Positions 50,263 through 56,143 of a DNA stretch of 56,143 nt are shown piece after piece; position 1 is the first letter of the stretch, and each line of letters begins with the position of its first letter. The notes below the pieces were generated by a model, which was not told the origin of the DNA, ran no database searches, and worked only from the letters and a program-made list of their open reading frames with translations. Source of the DNA: Lachnospiraceae bacterium (GTDB lineage: Bacteria > Bacillota > Clostridia > Lachnospirales > Lachnospiraceae); assembly GCA_017462755.1 (NCBI GenBank), contig JAFTQM010000075.1:1-56143 (forward strand), given 5' to 3'. The translations under genes and the position numbers were made by a program.

Positions 50263-52227
50263 TTACTTCGATTCCTCAGTTACCTCAATCTTGCGGATTT
50301 CCTTCGTACGAATTTCCTCGCAAATTGCGGCAATGAAATCAGACAACGACTTCTGACCCTCATCACCTAAGAAGCGGCTGCGAACGGACACAACGCCTTC
50401 TTCCTCTTCCTTCTGACCTACTACCAGCATATACGGTACACGGTTCAATCTGGTCTCACGAATCTTGAAGCCAATCTTCTCTGCTCTGCCATCCAGCGTA
50501 GCTAAGATACCGTTCTTGCGAAGCTCTGCCAATACCTTCTGTGCATAGTCATTGTACTTCTCAGAAATCGGCAGAATGCGTACCTGCTCCGGACATAACC
50601 AGGTCGGGAAATTACCGGCATACTTTTCAATCAGCCATGCCAAAGTTCTCTCGTAACAGCCCATGCTGGTTCTGTGGATGATGTAAGGACGTACCTTATC
50701 ACCGTTCTGGTCAATATAGTACATATCAAACTGCTCGGACAGCAATGCATCCCACTGAATGGTAATCATCGTATCCTCCTTGCCATATACGTTTCTTGCA
50801 TTGATATCTACCTTTGGTCCGTAGAAGGCTGCCTCTCCGACATCCTCAGTAAACGGAATCTCAAGCTCATTCAAGATGTCACGGATGTGCTGCTCGGTCT
50901 GCTCCCAAACCTCCGGCTCACCGATATACTTCTCACGGTTGTCCGGGTCCCACTTGGACAGATGATAGGTTACATCCTCCTCTACACCAAGCGTGGTCAG
51001 ACTGTGCTTTGCCAATGCGAGACAGTTCTTGAACTCCTCTACCATCTGATCCGGACGCACGATTAAGTGACCCTCGGAAATCGTAAACTGACGTACACGG
51101 GTCAAACCATGCATCTCACCGGAATCCTCGTTACGGAACAGAGTCGAGGTCTCGCCGTAACGCAGCGGCAGATCACGATAGGACTTCTGGCTTGCCTTGT
51201 ATACATAATACTGGAATGGACAGGTCATCGGACGAAGTGCAAATACTTCCTTGTCCTTTTCTTCCTCTCCCATTACAAACATACCATCCTTGTAATGATC
51301 CCAGTGACCGGAAATCTTGTACAAATCGCTCTTTGCCATCAATGGAGTCTTGGTACGCACATAGCCCCACTCATTATCCTCCAAATCCTCAATCCAGCGC
51401 TGCATCGTCTGAACCATCTTTGCACCCTTTGGCATCAGTAATGGCAGACCCTGTCCGATCACGTCAACAGTAGTAAACAGCTCCATCTCACGACCAAGCT
51501 TGTTGTGGTCTCTCTTCTTGATATCCTCTAAATGTGCCAGATATGCATCCAGGTCTGCGTTCTTCGTGAATGCAGTACCGTAAATTCTGGTCAGCATCTT
51601 GTTCTTCTCGCTTCCTCTCCAGTAAGCACCGGACGAAGAAATCAGCTTGATTGCCTTGATATTCTTGGTGCTCATTAAGTGAGGACCTGCACACAGGTCT
51701 ACAAACTCACCCTGACGATAGAACGAAATCTCCGCATCCTCCGGCAAATCCTGAATCAGCTCTACCTTATATGGCTCGCCGCGATCCTCCATGAACTTGA
51801 TCGCTTCTGCTCTCGGCAGGGTAAAACGCTCTAACTCCGCACCCTCCTTGATAATCTTCTTCATTTCCTTTTCCAGCTCATCGAGTGCTGCTCTGTCAAA
51901 TGGCGGGCAATCGAAATCATAGTAAAAACCGGTATCAATCGACGGTCCGATTGCAAGCTTTGCCTCCGGGTACAGTCTCTTTACTGCCTCTGCCAATACA
52001 TGAGAGGTTGTATGACGATAAGCTGCCTTACCAGCTGCATCATCAAAGGTCAGAATGCTTAAGTTGCAATCCTTATCTACTACGGTTCTTAAATCTACTA
52101 CCTGACCGTCTACTTCGCCTGCGCAAGCTACTCTTGCCAGACCTTCACTAATATCCTTTGCGATTTCCATAACGGACATCGCCTGTGCATACTCCTTTAC
52201 CGAGCCATCCTTTAACATAATCTTCAT
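50263..52227 (-). CDS. thrS: Threonine--tRNA ligase
   Basis: A 654-residue class II synthetase. Domains in order: TGS (1-60), editing domain with the HxxxH motif HTTSHVLAEAVKRL, catalytic core (about 240-530) with motif 2 SYRDLPLRYGETSTLFRNEDSG and GLTRVRQFTISEGH, motif 3 HRTSMGCYERTLAWLIEKYAG, and the anticodon-binding domain (from WLCPEQVRILPIS). It charges tRNA-Thr. GGAGG precedes the ATG. Controlled by the T-box upstream. Confidence 0.97.
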   Translation of the reverse strand: MKIMLKDGSVKEYAQAMSVMEIAKDISEGLARVACAGEVDGQVVDLRTVVDKDCNLSILTFDDAAGKAAYRHTTSHVLAEAVKRLYPEAKLAIGPSIDTGFYYDFDCPPFDRAALDELEKEMKKIIKEGAELERFTLPRAEAIKFMEDRGEPYKVELIQDLPEDAEISFYRQGEFVDLCAGPHLMSTKNIKAIKLISSSGAYWRGSEKNKMLTRIYGTAFTKNADLDAYLAHLEDIKKRDHNKLGREMELFTTVDVIGQGLPLLMPKGAKMVQTMQRWIEDLEDNEWGYVRTKTPLMAKSDLYKISGHWDHYKDGMFVMGEEEKDKEVFALRPMTCPFQYYVYKASQKSYRDLPLRYGETSTLFRNEDSGEMHGLTRVRQFTISEGHLIVRPDQMVEEFKNCLALAKHSLTTLGVEEDVTYHLSKWDPDNREKYIGEPEVWEQTEQHIRDILNELEIPFTEDVGEAAFYGPKVDINARNVYGKEDTMITIQWDALLSEQFDMYYIDQNGDKVRPYIIHRTSMGCYERTLAWLIEKYAGNFPTWLCPEQVRILPISEKYNDYAQKVLAELRKNGILATLDGRAEKIGFKIRETRLNRVPYMLVVGQKEEEEGVVSVRSRFLGDEGQKSLSDFIAAICEEIRTKEIRKIEVTEESK

Positions 52228-52285
52228 GCTCTATTTCCTCCTTTTTGCTGCCTTGCGGCGTATCACGTAGAATTTCGCACAAGCA

Positions 52286-52418
52286 CGCATTTCCCGGACT
52301 ATTTTCCCCGTGCTGCAAAACTATCCGATAGAGTTCTGCGAGCAGAACTCCCTGCGCCGAGCGCGGTCACAAAGTGACAATTTCCTTTCGCGCGAGTGCG
52401 CATTTCCCGGACTATTTT
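52286..52418. repeat. 20-bp direct repeat in the thrS leader
   Basis: CGCATTTCCCGGACTATTTT occurs twice without mismatch, at 52286-52305 and 52399-52418 (113 nt apart). Between the copies are several small hairpins (GAGTTCTG...CAGAACTC, GTCAC...GTGAC, GCGC stems). The outer copy overlaps the 3' arm of a 16-bp inverted repeat next to the T-box terminator. No reading frame is present. Confidence 0.7.
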
Positions 52419-52439
52419 TATTTTGTAAAAATAAAAATA

Positions 52440-52472
52440 GTCCCTTTCGGAATCAAACATTCCGAAAGGGAC
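52440..52472 (-). terminator. T-box terminator hairpin of thrS
   Basis: GTCCCTTTCGGAAT and ATTCCGAAAGGGAC form a 14-bp stem, followed on the minus strand by TATTTTTATTTTT. This run pairs in turn with AAAATAAAAATAGTCC further downstream. Confidence 0.9.
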
Positions 52473-52679
52473 GAATTTACTCGCGGTTCCACCCTTCTTG
52501 CAAAGCATACTGCTCTGCCAGCTTTCCATGGATGATAACGGTATCCTGCCGGACCGGATTGGGGTCACTCTGAGGTAGTCTTCACAGGAATTGATATGAG
52601 GATGTTTCCAGCTGCCCATCCCTCTCTGTCACACGCCGCCTGCTACTCGTCTCTTCTACGTGTTATTTTTATTTTCTGT
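52440..52679 (-). promoter_or_regulatory. T-box riboswitch controlling thrS
   Basis: On the minus strand the leader carries the T-box antiterminator sequence AGGGTGGAACCGCG (52494-52481) just before the terminator hairpin. The upstream part has the stem I features (AGAGAG, GGATGGG...CATCC) and a specifier region GTGAAGACTACCTC, in which ACT and ACC are Thr codons. Uncharged tRNA-Thr would stabilise the antiterminator and allow thrS expression. This agrees with the gene downstream. Confidence 0.93.
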
Positions 52680-52685
52680 GCTTCA

Positions 52686-52713
52686 ATTATAGCACAGAAA
52701 AATCGGTTGTCAA
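52686..52713 (-). promoter_or_regulatory. Promoter of the T-box/thrS transcript
   Basis: Minus strand TTGACA (52713-52708) and TATAAT (52691-52686) with a 16-nt spacer; both hexamers match the consensus. Start predicted near 52679. Confidence 0.85.
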
Positions 52714-52804
52714 GAGGCACATCTTTTGAGTTCCCGCATTTTGTTCCTGCTTTTTTCGCTTGTTGCAGACAAAGGATTACAAAACTCAACAGAAACCATC
52801 TCTA

Positions 52805-53323
52805 TTATCCGTTACCGACTCCACGCTCCAGCCGGAGCAATACACCTACAATCGGCACAATCAGTATACCGCAAAAGAAATTACTTACTCCATGAATCGC
52901 ATCCCACGGCAATCCTGCAACAATCCAGGCAAGCATCCCATCGAAGCTCAATCCGAACAGAATGGCCTGCGCCGGCGCATAGAGTGTTCCAAACAGAAAC
53001 CCATGACACGCATTGACCACCATATATACCACCGGTTTTGCTTTTTTCGGCAGTCTCTTCGGAAGCAACATCGTTACTCCCCACAATACCGTCCATACAT
53101 ACAAATACGGAATCCACCAAGTTGCAAATCCGCTAAATATTCCGTTCAGAAGAACGTAAGTATATATTGGGTACAACGCTTTTTTTCGATATACTACCGT
53201 AAATGCAATGGTAAATACACCTAACAAATGAATATTTGGCGCAACCTCCATCAGCATTTTAGAAGCATACATCAGTGCTCCCAACATACTGAACACTACG
53301 ATTTCTTTTACTGTCAGCTTCAT
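52805..53323 (-). CDS. ECF transporter S component, probably for cobalamin
   Basis: A 172-residue membrane protein with about six helices, typical in size for an energy-coupling-factor S component (start MKLTVKEIVVFSMLGALMYASKMLMEVAPNIHLLGVF). S components bind a vitamin and join a shared EcfAAT module, not present here. The ATG overlaps the stop of the DUF4430 gene by one base, so both are made together. The upstream cobalamin riboswitch points to vitamin B12 or a precursor as ligand. Confidence 0.82.
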   Translation of the reverse strand: MKLTVKEIVVFSMLGALMYASKMLMEVAPNIHLLGVFTIAFTVVYRKKALYPIYTYVLLNGIFSGFATWWIPYLYVWTVLWGVTMLLPKRLPKKAKPVVYMVVNACHGFLFGTLYAPAQAILFGLSFDGMLAWIVAGLPWDAIHGVSNFFCGILIVPIVGVLLRLERGVGNG

Positions 53324-53775
53324 TACTTCTCTACTTTAAAGGTATAGGTTTTACCCTCTTCGATTTTCGTCGTATCGACACCTGAGGACGCGTACTCACC
53401 ATTGACATAAAATGCCCAATAGGTTTTGTCGGTATCGTAATCTGCCGTGATTCCGTTGACCTTTTTCACATACAGACCATATGCCCCCTGATCTCCTTCA
53501 ATCAATTCGAGCTCCAATAATGCATCTCCGACCATTTCCTTCTCTGTGTGGATTTCATATTTGGTTTCATTTCCATCCTTGTCCACCACATTGAACAGAA
53601 ACTTGGTCTTACCCTCGCCTACTACCTGCGTTTCCTGCGAGTCAGACACTCCTGTTGTTGACGCATTACCGTCATCCTTTTTCGTGCCACATCCGACTGT
53701 TGTAAATGCCATAGCCACAATAAGCATCATACAAAGGAGACACGAAGTAAATTTTTTGTTACTTCTGAATTTCAT
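53323..53775 (-). CDS. DUF4430 (transcobalamin C-terminal-like) lipoprotein
   Basis: A 150-residue lipoprotein: signal and lipobox (AFTTVGCGTKK), a Ser/Thr/Glu linker, then a DUF4430-type domain (FLFNVVDKDGNETKYEIHTEKEMVGDALLELELI to ...YWAFYVNGEYASSGVDTTKIEEG). The family is related to the C-terminal domain of transcobalamin/intrinsic factor, which helps bind cobalamin. AGGAGG precedes the ATG. Encoded under a cobalamin riboswitch and coupled to the S component, it probably captures corrinoids at the surface. Confidence 0.85.
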   Translation of the reverse strand: MKFRSNKKFTSCLLCMMLIVAMAFTTVGCGTKKDDGNASTTGVSDSQETQVVGEGKTKFLFNVVDKDGNETKYEIHTEKEMVGDALLELELIEGDQGAYGLYVKKVNGITADYDTDKTYWAFYVNGEYASSGVDTTKIEEGKTYTFKVEK

Positions 53776-53849
53776 TTGTCTTTTCCTCCTGAATTTTAAG
53801 TTTTTTCACTTTTTGCCGGCGCTCGCAGCTTCTTGCAAAGTATTATAAT

Positions 53850-54010
53850 ATCCGGATATTTCGACTCAGCGATACATACATCCGCCTTCTCAGAATTGCT
53901 TCCAATGGCATTTCCCGGATTGTGGCGTCCGGTAAGGATATATGAAATTGATTCGCATCACGGCGACGGGCTCGTATAGGATTTACACCTATTTCCCCGA
54001 ATATTACTCT
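53850..54010 (-). promoter_or_regulatory. Cobalamin riboswitch
   Basis: The minus strand reads GGGGAAATAGGTGTAAATCC followed by TATACGAGCCCGTCGCCGTG, which fits the conserved cobalamin core (GGGAA..GGTG.AA.TCC....CCCGC.AC.G), then GCCATTGG...GAGAAGGC and GAGTCGAAATATCCGG, corresponding to the P6/B12-box end. It lies about 75 nt before the DUF4430 lipoprotein start. No clear terminator follows, so control may act on translation. Confidence 0.85.
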
Positions 54011-54044
54011 CTATCATAAATTTATGATATACATTATAACCAAA

Positions 54045-55253
54045 CTATTTATTTACCATCAGCTTACCCATTGCCTGATTCAGCCCTGCTACCGTCAGCT
54101 TGTACATTGGGAACAGCTCCTTAATTGCGGTCTCCGCTTCTCTCCAAGGGGCATGTCCCGGTGCCATCTTTGGATTCAGCCAGACTACCTTCTTATAATG
54201 CCTCTTTAACAGCTGTAACCAATCCCAGCCTGCCAAGCCGCCGTTCGGTCCGCGATAATTGCCCGTGGTAGAATACAGCTCCTCCGGTGCCATTGCCGCA
54301 TCTCCGACAATAATGACCTTGTAATCCTTGTCCAACTGCCGGAATACCCAGTCCGTATCCACCCAGTCACCGTTCTCACATTCCGGTGTCCGATACAGCT
54401 TACTATAAATACAGTTATGAAAATAATAGGTTTTGACATCCTTGTAATGATTCGATTTATGCACTGCCTGAAACAAATCATTTAACAGGGAGCTAAACGG
54501 TATCATTGTGCCGCCGGAGTCCATCAAAAGCAACAGCTTTACTGCGTTTTTGCGCGGCTTCTTCATCACAATCTGCAGGCATCCGCCATTGTTACAGGTC
54601 TTATCCACGGTTCCGTCGATATTCAGCTCCGTTTCCGGAATATCTAACTTGGAAGAAAGCTGACGAAGCTTTCGCAGCGCCAGCTGAAACTGCCGCTTGT
54701 CAAGCACGCGGTCATCACGGAAATCCCGATACTTACGCTCTCCAATCACTGCAAAGGCTGACTGGTGTCCGGTCTTACCACCGACACGCAGACCGCCAAC
54801 ATTGGAACCACTGTTACCGTAGGAGGTCTTACCCATACTTCCGATCCAGAGATTACCGCCATTGTGCTCATCGTCTTGCTCCTTGAGTGTCTCACAGAAC
54901 TTCCGCTCGATTTCTTCCTTATCCACATGCGACTGCAAATCCTCAGTTTCATTCAGCTTGGAACGCGCTTCCTCGTCTGCCAGCTCCTGCAGCTCTGACT
55001 TGTCCAGCCAACGCAACATCTGCGCCGAAACTTCCTTCTCGTACTGCACTGACTTGAAGCATTCCTCAAACGCCATATCAAATTTATCAAAATCCGTCTC
55101 ACTCTTCACCAGAATCATGCGCGCCACATGATAAAACTGCGTCAGACTGCTTCCGCACAAGTCCTGCTGCAGCGCTTCCTGCAACGTCAAAAACTCTCCC
55201 AACGTCACATGCAGATTCTTCTCTCTTAAGCTGTGAAAAAACTTTGTGAACAT
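54045..55253 (-). CDS. VWA-domain protein (CoxE-like), partner of MoxR ATPase
   Basis: A 402-residue protein with a helical N-terminal half and a C-terminal von Willebrand A domain. The metal-site motif is LLLMDSGGTM (DxGGT in place of DxSxS), with a second loop GDAAMAPEEL. The acidic middle contains a Gly/Asn-rich stretch (GNLWIGSMGKTSYGNSGSNVGG). The start MFTKFFHSL follows GAGAGG; the 12 codons before it belong to the inverted repeat of the structured element. Acts with MoxR-type AAA+ proteins in cofactor insertion or complex assembly. Confidence 0.82.
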   Translation of the reverse strand: MFTKFFHSLREKNLHVTLGEFLTLQEALQQDLCGSSLTQFYHVARMILVKSETDFDKFDMAFEECFKSVQYEKEVSAQMLRWLDKSELQELADEEARSKLNETEDLQSHVDKEEIERKFCETLKEQDDEHNGGNLWIGSMGKTSYGNSGSNVGGLRVGGKTGHQSAFAVIGERKYRDFRDDRVLDKRQFQLALRKLRQLSSKLDIPETELNIDGTVDKTCNNGGCLQIVMKKPRKNAVKLLLLMDSGGTMIPFSSLLNDLFQAVHKSNHYKDVKTYYFHNCIYSKLYRTPECENGDWVDTDWVFRQLDKDYKVIIVGDAAMAPEELYSTTGNYRGPNGGLAGWDWLQLLKRHYKKVVWLNPKMAPGHAPWREAETAIKELFPMYKLTVAGLNQAMGKLMVNK

Positions 55254-55279
55254 AGCATTTCCTCTCACAAAATATACTT

Positions 55280-55494
55280 GATTAGGCATTTATGAAAATA
55301 AATAAGTTTCGAATCGCCCTTGCAAAATGAACTAAAACCGCCGCAGGCACGCTCTCGCTACCGTCGTCACACAGCGGTACATAAGACGCTGAAATACAGC
55401 GTCTAAGTACCGGCGGTCTCCAGGTACCTGCTTGGGTTTTATTCATTTGCCGGGCTTTACCGTAACTTTCCATACTTTTCATAAATGCCTAATC
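55280..55494. repeat. Dispersed structured element, copy B, with 19-bp terminal inverted repeat
   Basis: The outer arms GATTAGGCATTTATGAAAA (55280-55298) and TTTTCATAAATGCCTAATC (55476-55494) are perfect complements. The inner core (about 55320-55450) matches copy A: TTGCAAAA at one end, TTCATTTGC at the other, and the hairpin AGACGCT (55384-55390) with AGCGTCT (55398-55404). It separates the MoxR and VWA genes, which are otherwise expected to be adjacent. Confidence 0.75.
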
Positions 55495-55532
55495 TTTTAT
55501 ATTTTTCTTGTTTTTTAGCCTTAAAGCACTCT

Positions 55533-56143
55533 CTACATCAGGTGTGCGTTGCGGCGTACAGTTTCCAAGTCCTCGTCCTTCTTTACGACTACACCGACAA
55601 ATGGCAGCGTACTCATGATTTTATCTGCCGGAATGCCACCTAACTGCAGGGCATTTACCCAGTCAATCAGCTCTGAGGTGCTCGGCTTTTTGCGTATATC
55701 CCGCAACGAACGAATCCGATAAAATACATCCATCGCACTCTTTAACAGATTTTCCTCTACATCCGGATAATGTACTCGCACAATCTGTTCCATCAGCTCT
55801 GCATCCGGGAAATCAATGTAATGGAAAATGCAGCGGCGCAAAAATGCATCCGGCAATTCCTTTTCCGCATTGGAGGTAATAATGACAATCGGACGATGCT
55901 TTGCCTTTACGGTACGCTTGGTCTCATTGATATAAAATTCCATCTGATCCAATTCCCACAAAAGGTCGTTCGGGAATTCCAAATCTGCCTTATCAATCTC
56001 GTCAATCAGCAATACTACCTGCTCGTCACTTTCAAATGCCTCTCCGAGATTACCGAGCTTAATATAGCGCGAAATATCATCTACGCCTGCCTCACCAAAC
56101 TGTCCATCGTACAGTCTCTGAATGGTGTCGTACACATAGAGAC
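55533..56143 (-). CDS. MoxR-family AAA+ ATPase (N-terminal part beyond the edge)
   Basis: The last 200 or so residues of an AAA+ protein; the Walker A part is off the right edge. Visible are Walker B VVLLIDEIDKADLEFPNDLLWELDQ, sensor 1 VIITSNAEKELPDAFLRRC (with the Arg finger region) and the lid domain (IVRVHYPDVEENLLKSAM). This is the MoxR/RavA pattern and fits the following VWA gene as its partner. The real start is outside the window. Confidence 0.88.
   Translation of the reverse strand, partial: LYVYDTIQRLYDGQFGEAGVDDISRYIKLGNLGEAFESDEQVVLLIDEIDKADLEFPNDLLWELDQMEFYINETKRTVKAKHRPIVIITSNAEKELPDAFLRRCIFHYIDFPDAELMEQIVRVHYPDVEENLLKSAMDVFYRIRSLRDIRKKPSTSELIDWVNALQLGGIPADKIMSTLPFVGVVVKKDEDLETVRRNAHLM

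Noticed and set aside
55254-55289. Upstream start that would add 12 residues (MPNQVYFVRGNA) to the VWA protein.
   Set aside because: It lies in the inverted repeat of the structured element and has no ribosome binding site; the internal ATG has GAGAGG.
55305-55320. Short TTCGAATC string resembling a tRNA T-loop.
   Set aside because: No acceptor, D or anticodon stems around it; it lies in structured repeat copy B.

Overview
The window looks like a chromosomal segment of a gut-type Firmicute of class Clostridia, most likely a Lachnospiraceae. The signs are moderate-GC coding with AT-rich spacers, strong GGAGG ribosome binding sites, a T-box ahead of thrS, a cobalamin riboswitch, AgrC/LytTR-type signalling, DUF4860-type pilus genes, Thr-Pro linkers on surface proteins and a pectin/galacturonate pathway. 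This assignment is inference from gene content, not from a marker gene. Nearly all genes lie on the minus strand, so that is probably the leading strand here.

Layout, left to right. 1-11.2 kb: housekeeping and small stand-alone enzymes, all minus strand (XRE regulator, MBL hydrolase, acetyltransferases, beta-helix transferase, topB, SMC-like ATPase, NUDIX, deaminase, minimal nucleotidyltransferase, pyroglutamyl-peptidase-like protein, ICMT-like methyltransferase), plus a decayed Rpn nuclease gene. 11.4-15.5 kb: a patchy accessory stretch with a LUD protein, an AT-rich orphan, a dispersed structured repeat (copy A), two small cell-envelope genes, a solitary FimB-sized tyrosine recombinase between matched palindromes, and the remnant of a type I toxin locus. 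15.5-26.9 kb: glyA, an LtaS-like sulfatase, and a three-gene cell-surface operon (CvpA-like membrane protein, secreted rhodanese lipoprotein, 1,930-residue anchored protein). 26.9-33.0 kb: a galacturonate operon (uxaB, uxaA, GH28 polygalacturonase, TIM-barrel epimerase) behind a clear promoter with a LacI-type operator.

33.1-35.1 kb: a plus-strand mraY-like gene and a LysR regulator. 35.1-40.2 kb: a type IV pilus-related operon (PilC, four small pilin-like membrane proteins, PilT) followed by a secreted transglutaminase. 40.2-43.8 kb: a secreted transglutaminase followed by two AstE-like proteins; the second is fused to the first by a 1-nt stop/start overlap and has lost most catalytic residues. 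43.9-49.2 kb: clostripain-like lipoprotein, LemA, a small lipoprotein and an AgrC/AgrA-type two-component pair. 49.2-56.1 kb: MerR regulator, thrS with T-box, a cobalamin riboswitch operon (DUF4430 lipoprotein plus ECF S-component), and a MoxR/VWA pair with copy B of the structured repeat between its two genes.

Most interesting: the two-copy structured element whose central hairpin carries a compensatory base-pair change; the translationally coupled active/degenerate AstE pair; the recombinase boxed by near-identical palindromes; and the riboswitch-controlled DUF4430/ECF cobalamin module. No rRNA, tRNA or CRISPR array was seen.
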